This document shows, piece by piece, positions 50,541 through 64,000 of a DNA stretch of 64,000 bases. Each line of letters opens with the position of its first letter. The first letter of the stretch is position 1. The stretch spans positions 15,160,236 through 15,224,235 of the forward strand of contig NC_066855.1 in NCBI RefSeq assembly GCF_001640805.2, read 5' to 3'. Position numbers and translations under genes: made by a program. The notes beneath the pieces are model-generated. The model was given only the letters and a program-made list of their open reading frames with translations. It was not told the DNA's origin and searched no databases. The stretch is from Lates calcarifer. Its lineage: Eukaryota > Chordata > Actinopteri > Centropomidae.

Positions 50541-53500
50541 AAACATGCACTTGTACATTTTGTCTGAGATATTATAAATAAGTTTTCTTTCAACCTACTT
50601 CCCAACAAATAATCACCATGAGTGCTGTCAAAGTAAGCAGCTGTATCGGTTAATTCACTGTAGGAGCTGGTTCTAGATGACATCAAAATTAGATGTCTCT
50701 CTTTGCTGTCCAGCTCGAATACAAACTTCAAATTCACAAATTCATTTTAAATTGTTTCATATTATGGGGACTGCCAAATGTCAGCTCTGCCTGCTGGAAC
50801 CATACAGTCCATAAGAGCTGTCAAGAAGACGGTGAGGTCACAGGGACATTACAACATGACACTCAGCAGCTTTGCTCAAACTGCGGCAGTGTAAGGAGAG
50901 GTCAAAGGTTGAGGCTGAGCCAGCATGTTTTCTGAGAACACGGTATGCTGTGATTTCAAGCCAAAAAAAGATTAAATAAAACATTACAAGCCTTCCTTTG
51001 TCAAACACAACTACACATGTAATTTCATCTGATCTAAATCCAGCAGTTTTATTGGAAAGCCAAAGGTTCAACAATGCAAAACAACTCCATCGTATTCAAA
51101 TAGAAAGAAAAAATGTGTCTTGCAGGTCTATCTGACAAACGGCCAAATACAAAACAAAGTTTCTAACAGCACCTGAACACACATAAACACACACACAAGG
51201 GAGGTGTGTCAAACCACACTGGCACAATTTCAGCTAAACTAACCTTGACAGACTTGGCTGAGGTTTCACACATGAGCTGCTTTGCCAAACGGCACGTGGA
51301 CAGTTTATGTAATACAGATAACACCTCAGCTGGTAGTGTAGAGTGAGATAAAACGAAACAAAAAAAAACTCATAAAATAATACCAAGACATAAAGCAACA
51401 ATAACACAAGAAGAAGTGACCACAATCATAAAATGAGGAAATAAAACTAGAGAGAATCAGACCTCTCCAGTCATTTGGGACTATTATGTGAGATGATATG
51501 AGTCATACATCTGGCCTCAGAACCGGCTTCTGTATCACTCTGATATTATTAACGATGTCACTCTCACTGGTAAAAACTGAAGCCTACGTTCAGTTAATGT
51601 TCAACCAACCATGAACCTAGATAAGGCGTGAATTTTTCATTACGTGATCTATAGAAGTTGACTCGACCTCTCTGCCCTAGTTATGGAAGGAAAATGTCCC
51701 AGTATGGTTTTAAGTAGTCATGGCATGTTGAAACCAGCCCAGCGGCTTACAGAACTGCGTCCTTAATTAGAAGGTGCAAAACACGGTTCACTGATCTGGA
51801 ACTCATCCAAATACAGTACAAAAGGCAGGTTGAAGCATTCCTGTGCCCATCCCTTCTCTACTTGCTGAAATGAACATGTATATGTACATGTTTGTGCACA
51901 CGTTCAACACTACATGCACAGGGAAAGGGTTTTGGGTGCATATTTCTATCTGCTTGAGTAAGCCTACTATGTTGAATGACTTGTTTCTTCCCTTGTCTGT
52001 GTTTAATAGTGTGCATGTAAAGGAACAGAAACTCCCTGAAACTCTTCCACATGCCTGCATAAAACTCAAACCAGACTGTTCTGAGTGTCATAGCGGAGCT
52101 AACAGTTCAGACCACGTGGGGAGCTAAAAGAGTGTCCACTATATGAAGCGAGCCAGCACTCCTAACCCCAGGCATTTAATACTCTTCCCTCTTCTCCGCC
52201 TTTATTGGAGTCCTCCAAAGTTCACTTCAGTTGTGTGGCAAAGGAGTAGGAGCGAGCAGGGAAGACTGGAATACTTGTGGCCCAACAACAAAAGAGCTGG
52301 AATGCCCTTCTCTAAACTGGTTAATGCTGCCCACCACTCTCAGGCCATTTCTGCCCTTTTTCCCTCTTGTCTGTCTCACATATTTATGGTCTTTGTGTTT
52401 CTTTTTTTTCTGTCTCCATGTGTCTTTGCCCCTCTAGGAAAAGTGGTCTGGTCTTGATTACGGAAATGTTCGCCATATCCAGAGCTTTGTACCGTGTTTA
52501 CAGCAAGCTGAACATAATAAACATGCTGACTACAAATATATACTGCCTTTTGTTTTGAGTCTCAGTGAGATGCCTGTGACCACAAAGAGAGCCTTTCTTG
52601 GGCAGAAGGGAGCTTTGAAATTAACACCAACTCTGTACACCCACACCTCTCAGTCGACATTACTGTCTACCAGAGCACACACTGTCAGACTATCTAACCA
52701 CACATATACACACACTACTATATACAGTCATAAACACCAGGTATAGAACCATATAAGCCAGTATGTTCTTACATGCACTTCTTCAGAATATGTGCAACAA
52801 AATGACCCACTTTCTGTCCAAAGATATACACTGTACAGTGCTACCTATCCACACCGATGTGTTACTCATTAAACTTGTAAACCAGCTCAGCTTTTTTTGT
52901 CCTCAGCTAGAGGTGAAAGACACTGTGAGGTCTCTAGTCTGCGCCATCTATGTTATCTTCATGTATAATCCTATACAGCTGAGCCCTGACAGGCAGGAGA
53001 GTGAGAGCAAACACAGCCAGGGCAGTATTCAACAAGGCGTCTGGGGCAGATGAGTACTTTGAACCTGTTTTCCCTTCTTATGTGAATTGTGGCACAGTGG
53101 CAGACTGGACTGTATATTACATACAGTATATAATGTGGCGGGGGCCAACTGTTTGAGCAGGAACTGTGCTCTTATCACTCACTGCTGCACCTGTTCTGCG
53201 CCTCAACTGACACCGCCTTGGGGGAAGATTAAGCAGTGGGGGGAGGTGGGCACACAAGGAGAGAAAAGAGGGACAAAATGTAAAGCAAGACTTAGACCCT
53301 TATATCTAGAAGAACCTATAGACGTTACACAGCATAAACACAGCGGTGATAAACATACATAAACTTTCCTTTGTGTACAATTCACTCATGTCTGACCACT
53401 GTTAAGCATTTAGAAAGAGGGATTCATCATGACTCACTATAGCACATACTGTATGTAGGACAACAGCTTAAGTTCTCCATCAACCATAACTGTGCACAAA

Positions 53501-54130
53501 GTTCACAGCCTTGTTTGTTTTGCATTAATTGGCATAAGTATTTATTGATTCTTTTCATCTGCAATGCTAAATAGTCCAGCATATGAAGATGTGTCAGAAA
53601 TAATGTGTAAGCACTAATCCATGATGATTACAATCACAAAAAAAGAGAGGCTGTCATTATAACTGTGACCATGATCATGATGTTTTTGGAGGGACAGAAA
53701 CTTTCCTGTTCGCAATATTTGCTGACATCAAAAAAAGGTTTTATCTGTTCGCTTATCTATTTATATTTTCATTATCTCATCTCATGTTAGGATGTAGTTT
53801 GTATTTTCAAACAGTATTATTAAACTGTGCCTTATCGTGACTGTTTTTATGGTGTGCCTGTTGAAACAGTGAAATATCCAATACAAAATTCTTCCCATTA
53901 GTCGTCAACATTTCCAGTTAACGAGGAGTCAGATCAAACGCTCATATGAGTGATTTTGGAGTGTAATGACGAAGGACCTGTTTTGTTATCGTTTTACTTG
54001 AGGTAGTGGGTAATTATCCAGTGGTCTTATAAATTTAACAGATGGGCACAGAACACAAAAGACATAAGACAGCAATGACAGAATGTATACTCTATATACT
54101 AGATCGGTCTTTGATTGGATTGTTGAAAAT

Positions 54131-54551
54131 GCAACAAATGATCATTGTCATCATTGATTAATCTGCTTTGTTTCATCTATAAAATGGCAAAAAGTACCAG
54201 GACATGCCCTTCACATGTTTTGAGAACCCAAGGACAAATACTACTAAACCCAAAAGTATTTAATTCACACCAATGTAAAAACAGAGGAAACGCAAAACCA
54301 ATTTAAGAAGCTGAAACCAGCAAAAATTTGACATTTCTTAGAGCCCCCGGTAACACTGAGTAGTATCTCTTTTTGCATTTTACATAACATACAAATAATG
54401 ATATTCAATTCACTGTCATGTAAGAAAAAGAAAAACAGCAAATTCTCGCAAATTTGAGAAGTTGGAGCCATTAAAAGAATTGGTATTTTTGCTTGAAAAG
54501 TAGTTGAGAATAAATTTTCAGCTGATTAACTCCTTGATTAATCAATAGTTC
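54131..54551 (-). repeat. Dispersed repeat B, two adjacent units, inverted (right copy)
   Basis: Duplicate of 34905-35325, nearly identical, with scattered substitutions (for example gatattcaattcac here against gatcttcaattcac). Confidence 0.55.
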
Positions 54552-57500
54552 TTCAAATATTAAAACTGTTAATGATTAATGATAAAGATAAAGATTCATC
54601 ATACAATGGACACTTTTACTGCTAACAGACATGAGACAACAGTGGCAACAGCTATAAATGTTTATATGGCCTTTAATGTAATTGCTTAATTTTATTTTTT
54701 CTTATCACTGAGAGTAATATGTGGAAAAAAGCTAATTGGAATACTATGACAGACAGAGCTGAAGCATTCACAGCAGGGGCTGCCCATGACAGTTTGCCTT
54801 GATGTGATTACCACCAAGGCTCCTGACATGGTAGTTTAATTTATACGCCCTCAACCATGTTTCATTACCATCAATATCAGATGTCTTGTCATGGCTTGTA
54901 ATTAGAAATCGACAGTCCCTTTTGACCTCACAAACATGGAACTGCCACCAAAGTGCTGCAGCAGATAGGTAACTGCTAACTCCAGGGGTAGGTAGCAGTT
55001 TAATTTACAATAATGACTGTCTATGTAAATATGCTGCTATCTTAGATCAAGCTGCAGTACAGCCAGGAAAACATAGTATGTCGAGGATTTTATCTAGGGC
55101 TGTAGAATATGATCATACACGTTCAAGTATGTAAATGTATTGAAATGTGAATGCTTTGAATATTATATATTAGTGAATATTAATATAGTATTCCTGTCAG
55201 ACTGGCTGTCAGTGCAGTGTCATGGGCTCCCAATGAAATGTGTGAACTTAGAACAATGTGTGCAGTCTGGTTTGCTGAAAGAAGCTGCTCATTGTTAAGT
55301 TTTGAAACTGAGTAGCACTTGATACAATCATATCTGTTTCACACCATGATATCCAGTTGGCTGTCTGACAGAAGCTGCTGCAGAGACCAGTGATGCAGAG
55401 AGCCCGATGAGGAACTTCAGCGGCATGCAACATGAATGTTAGTTGTAGTCTAAGCTGTGATCACAGGTTACCTGTGGTCCCGCTACTCCGATCAAAAATT
55501 GCAAGAAACATTTCTTTAGAGTAAAAGCAAACATTTCAGATGTCACCATGACACACACTGTAATCAATATGTCAGATCTGATGCTTTCTCCTCTGTCACA
55601 GCTTGAAATCCACAGTTACATCTGAGTGATCAAAAAGTGCTCTCACGGCATGAGAAATATACTTTAAAAGAAGAAAGCAATAAAACTGTGCAGCCTTTCC
55701 TTTCAGCCACTGAAGATTTAAAATGAATGTCAGTCTTAAAAAGGAACATGACAACTTGTCTTTGCTGTGTATTTCTGATGGTTTGCTTAAAGGTAGAACA
55801 CACTGGGACAGTGTGGAGTTTTTGACTAAAGACCAACACACTGGGATTTCTGATATGATCACCTAATTTGAGCATATCACAGGTACAAACTTCAAGATAA
55901 GTGAGAGGGAACTGCATTACAAGGAATGCCTAATGTTTGAAGGAATTTAGACACACTGTTGCCATACATGGTTTGAACTGTAGAAAACACTGACAAGACC
56001 CACCAACTGTAAAATATCCTGATCAGTACATTTACTGATCACAATAACAATAATCATCAGCTCCAGCCCTAAAACCAACATACATTTCTGGCTACAACTT
56101 GTGGCAAGAAATGTGGCAATGCACTTGCAAAAGGCGAAAAAGACAACTGTTAAATATATGCAAATATCAACTTTGCAAATGTGGTATGCATTCACTACTG
56201 GTGAGACACTCTGAATGTAAATATAACCGCTTGTTTACGAGTAACTCTGCAGGGTATATTTATATAGGAGGGTTAAAAAACTCGTTCCGGAAAAAGGGTT
56301 TCTGATAAACCCAATCTGAAATAACTTAAGACCAACAAACCCAACAGTATTAAAAAAGCACAGGAAGCACAATGTAATAAAGTGGTGCTGAGAAGTGCTT
56401 TCCCTTATTGCTACAACATTATATCAATGGATTCTGTGCCATGTCTCCATTGTAGCAGAGCACATATTGTCCTTGTTGCATGTCCTTCATCCAGACTTCT
56501 GCTGCAGTAGCCTGGCATTACTTGTGGATTGATGATGTGGATTACTCACTGTTCAAACTACATGTCAAGGCACAAAAATGTGATTTAAAAGATGGCAATT
56601 AATAGGGAAACTGCATGGGTACTGAGGCAAAAACACATCCAGCCTTTGGAAACATCACAAAGACTTAACCTTTGCACTCTGCAGGACCAATCAACTCCTG
56701 ATAAAATACAAACAGAGCTGTGAGAGGTAAGCAGTCATAACCAGGAACAATATTACCTAACATTACACCACAAGCGCTTTCTACTTGCTGCCAAATGCGG
56801 TTTGCACTTTTCCACTTGAGCCTTCCCTCTGACCCCAAACAGTCCCTGTCTTTATACAGATGTTGATATGATCGCACAAGAATGAATGAAATAACAGAGT
56901 ATCAACAGAGAGCTGAAAAAGAGGAACATTTTGTGCTTTGCCGAGAGGAGGCAAAAACCACTTCCTTTGAGTGAATGAGAGAGCTGTCCAAGAAACCGCA
57001 CAGTTTCATAAAATACCACCCACTCTATATCTACGATACTGCAACCTAACATTACATCTCCTCCTTGTTTATTCTGTACTACAATAAAACCATATGGCGG
57101 ACAGCAGAGAGCACTTGTCCTTCACAACAAAAACCCCAATATGTTAGAGTGCTACGCCTCCACTGCTGTGAGACTCAGCCAAGCCTCCTGCCTACAACAC
57201 AGGTAAAGCCACCTATCATGATATTAACACAATTGCAAATTAAGTTCCACAAAGGCAAACTAATTCAAGCTGGTATTAGCCAGAATCATTATTCAGTTAT
57301 TGTCTCCTCAGTTCCTGGAAATGTAATTTAACGGCATGCTTGGTAATTGTCTTTCTGAATTAATTCCTGGCTTCTTTGCAGAGTAAAACCAAATTGCCAC
57401 TCCTCTATTCTGTCTAGACATCCAAGAGCCTCAAAGGCAGGTTATTGAGTTAGTTTATTGATTATAAAGAAAAAAAAATCCTTATTCAAATGTCACAAAC

Positions 57501-57865
57501 AGAAAAAGGAGACAGCAGTAATATAGCGACAGCTTGCGCTCACATCCGTCTGTAATGGTTTCAGTTCAAATGTCATTATGTGTCTCGCTGCACAGCATTA
57601 ACAGTCATAAAGCTTACTCCTTCCAGTTAGAGCCAGGCAGGGGCTGAATGATCATATGAGAAATTCAGTTCTCTCAAATTGAAATTGAGGTTTAGTGCAG
57701 GAGCTGTCCAAAAGCGTGCGCTGGGATTACCCAGCCAGGTGGTGAGTCAAACTGACGGAGAATAAAAGTAATTCAACTGCTGGCTCTGAGCCCACTCACA
57801 GTTTGCCTGTCCTGCTCCCCAGTACTCCCGGGTTGAAGATAAATGTCAGTGCAGCTCAGAGATTA

Positions 57866-58056
57866 TCTGTGTATGTATTTGAATGTGTGAGACAGTGTGT
57901 GTTTGTATTTGTCTGTGTGCATGTGGATGTTTGTACATGTTTGTCCATTTGATTATGTGTGCGCATGTTTGTATTCACAGCCATGAATGCATGCCCAGGT
58001 GGGAGGGGAGTGAGTGTACTCGTCTGTGTTTGTGAGCGTGTGTGTGTGTGTGTGTG
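57866..58056. repeat. GT-rich region with (GT)n core (right copy)
   Basis: Counterpart of 38640-38828, with the core at 58038-58056, two bases longer. Confidence 0.85.
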
Positions 58057-59757
58057 CCAGAGCGGGAAAGTGATTCCCTTGATGGGCATGACAGATGGGC
58101 AGGGAGTGGCTCAGCTTGTTCTCTCTGCCACCTGAGAAGCACACAGGCATGCATGTGTCTCAGTGCAGCGCTCACGCTCCCCTTTCATCCCTCTGACAGA
58201 AGTTGCTTTGTTTTGACTCAAGTGCTTGCTCAGGCCAGTTTCTAATGTTAAGTTGTTCTGCACACCATGACAGAAAAAGTAGTCTACTAAAGCTGGAGTA
58301 AGGTTTTGTTTTTGATCCTGTTCCAGGCTGTTTTTCACCTTGCGAGGATTCATGTCTGCACAGAGAAAGGTGTTATGGGTAATTGTGGGTCACAGAGCAG
58401 CTTCAACCCCACTATCATTTCCAATGGACCTGAACATCAAACAGGTTTGAAAAGGAGAAGAAAACCTGTGTTTAGGTTTATAAATATTTACACAAAAAAG
58501 CTACACAAATATCTCTGAACAACGCTCCTGTTCCGGCCTGCAGAAACCTGAGGCCAGAAGGTCAAAATAAAACTTGGCTCTCTGTACTCAAAGATTGTTG
58601 GTTAGAGAATGATGCATCACTCTTCACTCTACAATTATAAGTGGACTGTGTGTTTCTGCAGTTCAACAAGATCAACAGAATCGTGAGTCTTTTCTGGTAA
58701 AACAATCTCACTAACTGTGGTACAATCATCATCAATAATTTATAACCTTAAAGTTCTGAATAGTGCATCTCCAGCATTTGGAGCAAGTAGCTCAGAAAAA
58801 TAAGATATGGAAAAGTGAGAAGGCTACAGCTGCTATCTTAATATGTCAGATATTTAATCAACATTTCATTCTGTTCACCTCACCTTCAGTTTTTACAACG
58901 TCTGAACATGTAGTGTTTCTGTAAAATATCTGTTTCTGCCTTCTCAGCCCTTTCTAGCTAACGCTGAAAATTGAGCAGCAGGGTTGCATTTCCAAAGGAT
59001 TTAGATTCAATAAAATGCTGGTAGACCCCAGCTCTAACAATAATTGCTCTATCTTGCTGCACATCTGTCAGTGCACAGTGCACACTCAAAGCATGAAAAT
59101 ACAATATGAAAAGGATCATCAGTGAATATGAAACATGCTGTGAAGCAAAGGTGTGATCTGTCAGTGACGCACAGCATGTTGGACCGGAGGAGCGCTGACT
59201 GTTGCAACTTGGGGTCTGTGAACTGTGCGATGCTCACGCTGGCCCGTTGCCACCCAACGTAAAGAAAAAGTGGCCCAGAATACCTGCTGCAATACCAAGC
59301 CGATTCCAATGTCTCCATTTACTGCAGTGATTTCTCAGTCAACAAAATAAAGTGCAGTGATGTGGACAGGTTCAGACAGTATAACAACACATTACACATA
59401 ACAACACATAAGTATTTGCATGCTACATTAATTCATGGGGAGCTGTCAAACCTGTCAGGGTGCTGTGCATACAGTATGTGCTATACAGCACATATGTACT
59501 ATACATAAAGCCCACCCCCCTCCCCTCCTGAACCAAATGTGATATCTGCACCTGTGGAAATGAGACACTGTGTTCCAAGCATGGAAAAATAAAACCAACC
59601 CCACCTCCCCACCACTCTACTGACTTTGTGACACTATCATTGTAACTATACACTCACAGATCCCACTGATGTAGGTTAATAAAGTATGCACAGCAACAGG
59701 AACACTGAGTGATTTAACAGCAACAGGTTTACATGAAGCAATGAAAACATCTCTTAC

Positions 59758-59840
59758 CTTGGTGGTCAGTTGTCTTCAATTCAGTGTTGTCTCTTTACTT
59801 TTGATCCCGGCTTTCATCCCAAAACAGGTCTCAGGGAACT
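59758..59840 (-). other. Weak candidate non-coding exon, minus strand (right copy)
   Basis: This is the duplicate of 40533-40615, with the same donor, acceptor and body. It adds no independent support if the two copies are alleles. Confidence 0.15.
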
Positions 59841-60404
59841 CTGTAATCAGAACAGACAATCTGTGATTCCCTCATATCTTTGCCAACAAAAGAAAAACAT
59901 CCACCAGGAAACACACTACGAGGAGTGAAAGGACTTGCAGAGTGATCCTGTGAGACTAGAGTTAGCCAAATCCCACAGATAGTTGCAGCTTTAGCACAAG
60001 GAAATCCACATGGCCACTGATGCATGCATGTACTGCCAAGTCAGGGATGACATAGGAGGAGTCTCAGGGTTCAAGAGAGGAAAATCCCCAGAGGAGGTAA
60101 AAGGTTTTCTTGTCTATGCAAACTGATGTTAGATTTTCATGTGACCAGCTTACCACTAAAAGGCTTAGTAGTCTAATCCTTTAGCCAAATGAAGTGTCTA
60201 ACTTAAGGCTTAGGCTGGCCAAAGGAATCAAAGGGAGTACGGCCCTTGTTAGACTAACCAGAGAACCAGGAAACAGTATGTTGAGGAATGTACTACAGGT
60301 ACTCCCTTCATCATCTCTGGCTATTTTACTCTCTATGCAACTAGGCCTATTATTTATACTTGTGTTACAACCATTATAAAAGGAAGGCCTCAGGTAAATG
60401 GCCT

Positions 60405-60520
60405 CACATTCTCAAATCTTTATCTTATGAGATAAAATGAATATCTTTGGGTTTGGGGCAGCTGGTTGGACAAAACAAGACATTTCTAGACATTACACAG
60501 GGCCTTAGCAACTCATTTCA
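60405..60520 (+). repeat. Dispersed repeat B, 5'-truncated copy (right)
   Basis: Counterpart of 41553-41720, missing its first part because of the deletion that ends at 60404. Confidence 0.6.
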
Positions 60521-61427
60521 TGTGAAAACTATCGACAGATCAGCAGTCCTCTTGCTTATTGTTTATTATTTTAGTTCTTTCATTTTTTATAAATGTGTTT
60601 TAATATTTCAATTGTGGAGGCACTATATAAATTAAGTGAATTATTATCATTTGAATTTAAAAAAAAGAAAGAAACTGTATATTGATGGCACCTCAGGTGA
60701 CGTGACCTGACAGTAAATTTACAGCAGGGTGCAGCCTAATCTAGCCTAGAGTAATGATATTGCTAGCAGCTAATGCTACTCCCTAACTCTGAACCCATCT
60801 GCCAATAAAGCATTACTAAAAATACAAAATTAAGAAATATAACACTGACCCCAGAACAGGTGTAAACAATACCCATTCAGCAACATTTCTGTGAAACATT
60901 TGTTTCAATTAGGGGTAAGCTAAAAGGCTAGTGCTAACCATTGTTAAAAGTACTGCATCAATGACAGAATATGTACATTTCTGTGCATGTGAAATTATTG
61001 ATTGTTCAAGTCACTTGTATTATCATAAGTAAAAATGAATGATATCAAACTGCTTTCCAATTACAGCCTATCATATAAATGACATTTTGTATCTGGTCTT
61101 GGACCGTGTATTGTATCACCTTAGAGTGAGAGATACACAGCCCTCCATGAAGTTAATAAAAAGTTGATGCCAATGACAAAGTGCTTGTAAAACTAAAGGC
61201 ATGCTTTAAGTATTTTAAAAATGCATGTGATTAATTTCCTGTCAGTCAATCAGTTTTTTTATTGCTAGTTTCATCACTGATTGAAAAAAAAAACAAAACA
61301 TATCCACTGACACACACACAGGCACATTACATAATAGTTGTCTCTGTCTCTGGCACAACAGATAAATCTCTCCACGTTGTGTTATTACCTGATGACATTC
61401 AGCCAAGAAGCGCTGTGACATTCTCAC

Positions 61428-61478
61428 CTTTCCACCTGACTTGGCAGGCGGCAGACATAAGGCCACTCCCATCTGACA
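61428..61478 (-). other. Candidate 51-bp microexon, minus strand (right copy)
   Basis: This is the same block as 42630-42680, with identical exon body and splice-site bases. If the duplication is an unmerged haplotype, this and its partner are one locus. Confidence 0.18.
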
Positions 61479-61803
61479 CTGAATAGATGCAGAAATCATC
61501 TTTGGATGCACATGATTGCGACTGCTTGCTTGCAAGGTTATCAAAAAGTAACATGTGAGAGAACTGGTGGCCTTTTTGCAATCAGATTTTGGCTCACAAC
61601 TGCCGCTGTCTCACATATCAAAGTCAGTAAACAGAAGCTGTGTGAGTCATGTATTTTAAGTATTTGCTTCTTTTGCAAGTCTTAGATGCCATGTTTTTGA
61701 AAACAGTTTATGGCATCTTGTGTTCCCTTTAGAGGAAACACAAAGAAAGCATTGACTGCTAAATGCAGTTAAATGTTGAGTAGAGAGGTGGAGCTTATGG
61801 TAT

Positions 61804-63320
61804 ACTGATTCCCACTTGCTTCAGAGAAACATACTTTGGATGTGCTTTTGAGGTTTTAAACAGCTGGGAGGAACTGCACTTTAGCTGAGGGGCAAAAAAA
61901 CACATACAGTACTAGAACATATTGTACATGTTGAGAACACTCATGTTAACATAATAGACAGTTGTCACTCTTTTCTATTTCCCTTAGGTGTAGCCCTGTT
62001 TAGGACAAATAATATGGGTAAATACTGAAATACTGGAAATACTGTGCACCTAATTTCAGCTACAATAACCATGTCACCACAATGACTTCTATAGTATATG
62101 CTACCTCACATTTTCAAGGGCAGTGAATGCCATTAAGTGCCTTCAATTTTTAACAGAACAGACTGTAAAAGAGTTTCAACAACTACTTCCTCAGTGATAC
62201 ATTTATAATTCACTCCACCAGTGGGATCTGTAGGATTTGTCAAAGGATGGCTGTATATTCGAGAATTATTACCATGACAGTGAGGTGCAACTGCAAAGCT
62301 GGCCACCTCCACAACTCAGGTCTGAGATTAAGTATTCAAGCGATTATTTCTTTGAGCAGCAGCACTGATAGTTTTTTTCATTAGCAGCTATGGTAATTCA
62401 GTGTGGCCATGCGTCTGATTCTCTGGCTAATCCATATGCTAAGCCAGCACTCAGGCACTAAGGCAGCGATAAATAAGCATCGGTACAGATGGGACAATTA
62501 CGAGGGCCAGAGAGGCAGAGTCAAACCTGACAGCACTTAAACCCATTTACAGTATGTGCTGTTATATTTTAACCAGAATGAGCTACAAGTTAGCATTTAG
62601 AAACAGGAAATACAGTAATGATTCAATCCTGTTTAGAAGCATCTTGTAGAGCCAGATCGGCACTAAGGGTGGGAATCAGTCCAAACCAGATCCATAACAA
62701 GAGTATCGAGACCCGTCAGATTTGTCATCTTTATTTCCTCTTGGATCAGATAGAGACTTAAGACTATCCTTTTCAGGTCAAGTTCTTGTTATTCTGATTA
62801 TAACAAGACAACATTTAAGATTAGAAAACTCTGGGTAATTTTGTTAAAGAAAAGAGAGTTTTCTCAAAGTATTTTACTTTTTTACGAATAATAGAAGGAA
62901 GAGGAGAAAAATCACAAAAATACTGCTCTTCCTCACCTCTGCACTCTGATAAACAGGAAGAGAGAGTGAATTATTTTGTCTAACATGCCTACACATGAGG
63001 TTCAGTCTTGTGACATACTTCTGGGCACAACAACACACAGCCACACCAATAGATCAACAAATGATTTTGAGGTTCAGCAGATGGCTACAAAGGTGTGGGC
63101 CCAACGGCTAGGTTTTAAAAAGCATTTAAAGAATATCAGTTGTTCCTTCACCACATGACCACATCCTGAATATAAAAAGGGAAAAACATGAACTCATTTC
63201 ATGCCAGGCTTGTAATGGATTATTGCATTAGCCTATATACAAACAAAGATTCTTTGTCCAAATGATGTTTTTTGTTAAGTCTTTGAGTGGAGTTTCTGTG
63301 TTACATGCTGAGGAAGTTAC
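61804..63320. other. No gene recognised
   Basis: Single-copy sequence after the right copy of the duplication. It has no open frame longer than about 60 codons and no repeat I recognise until the foldback-type copy at 63321. Confidence 0.65.
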
Positions 63321-63640
63321 TTAAAGGAATAGTTTTAGAAAATGCACTTATTTGCTTTCCTCTTAGTGAGACACCTATCCAATGTGTGCCTACTCATTTA
63401 GGAATTTGTAAATGTAGTCTGGTGTCACTTAGCCTAGCTTAGCATTAAGCGTGGAAGCAGGCGGTAAGCAGCAAAGTTGATAGGGAAAAACAATTTGTTT
63501 AACCTGCACACTTTTATTACTTATTGAATTCATCATGCATAGAAATCCTTTGTACCAGCATCATGTAGCTACTAACTACTTCTGATCTGCAGACCCTGGG
63601 CAGTCTCTTTATGCTAAGCTAGGCTAACCATATCCCAACT
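63321..63640. mobile_element. Foldback (MITE-like) repeat, divergent copy 3
   Basis: It begins ttaaaggaatagttttagaa and acttatttgctttcctctta, resembling the outer arm of the family. The inner arms cttagcctagcttagcatta and tatgctaagctaggctaac are inverted complements about 190 bases apart. The centre differs from the other two copies, which suggests an older or different subfamily. The right outer arm is not recognisable, so the right boundary is approximate. Confidence 0.55.
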
Positions 63641-64000
63641 CCAGCCCTGTATTAACACACAGAAAAGAGACTATTATGAATCATTTCAAATTGAAAACAG
63701 ATTATCATTTTCTTTTAAAGACAGTGTTGTGTTATGGGCTGTTTGTAGCTGTACTGTAGCTAGGCTAGCAGGTTTTGACCATCTGTCAGCAGACTACATT
63801 GCTGACAAGGTGTTTTTCTGCTACAAGGAAAATTCTGAATTAATGTAAATGAGTGGAAAATGCCTACTGACCTCTACTGTGGAACGGATGGGGAGGAACG
63901 ATCTATCAACAATGTCACAGAATGTTACAAAATGGCGACTAAGCCCTACAGGACCGTAGAGTTAATATTTCTAGCCGCCTCTAAAAACAGTAAAATGTGT
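63641..64000. other. No gene recognised
   Basis: Unassigned sequence at the window end. It has a further gctaggctagcagg word near 63760, which may belong to the repeat before it. No coding or RNA feature is seen. Confidence 0.6.

Larger units (their letters stand above)
44005..61803 (+). repeat. Right copy of ~18 kb direct duplication
   Basis: The block of 17799 bases begins on the first base after the N run and matches 24792-43004 in the same direction. It is shorter mainly because 439 bases of the left copy (41171-41609) are replaced here by 9 bases (60396-60404). After 61803 the sequence continues into DNA seen only once in the window. Identity by eye is about 99 percent outside microsatellites and one divergent patch. 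Inference: this is most likely the alternative haplotype of the left copy retained in the assembly, rather than a second genomic locus. Confidence 0.97.

Overview
This window looks like intergenic or intronic DNA from a ray-finned fish, most likely a percomorph teleost. The signs are a moderately AT-rich base composition, many CA/GT microsatellites, several dispersed repeats I recognise from percomorph genomes (family names are from memory and not checked), and no open reading frame that looks like a protein. The longest open frames, up to 147 codons, lie over CA/GT tracts or are chance frames. I found no complete gene, rRNA, genuine tRNA, CRISPR array or prokaryotic feature, so no protein-coding gene is called.

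Layout. 1-24791 is single-copy sequence with microsatellites, two copies of a foldback repeat (10394-10842 and 21788-22218), two copies of a second dispersed repeat (near 3060 and 22855), one 3' end of a teleost non-LTR-type repeat (16806-17015) and several G-rich tracts. Two short blocks here have good splice-site architecture: 9699-9776 on the minus strand, which is the best, and 8809-8867 on the plus strand. 24792-43004 is then repeated almost exactly at 44005-61803, and the two copies are separated only by a run of exactly 1000 N (43005-44004). 61804-64000 is single-copy again and ends with a third foldback-type copy.

The dominant structure is this ~18 kb duplication. Both inner ends stop exactly at the N run, as expected if two contigs overlap but were not merged (two haplotypes of one locus kept side by side). 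A real tandem duplication cannot be excluded from sequence alone, but it is the less economical reading. The two copies differ by scattered substitutions, many 1-base homopolymer indels, microsatellite lengths, one ~430-base net indel and one short patch of strong divergence. Differences cluster in the first ~6.5 kb and last ~1.8 kb, while about 9.5 kb in between is almost free of indels.

If the minus-strand exon candidates are real, the window lies in introns of a large minus-strand gene with short exons. I could not identify such a gene from the peptides. I did not find a convincing new biological system. The items most worth checking are the duplication, the candidate exon at 9699-9776, and the foldback family.
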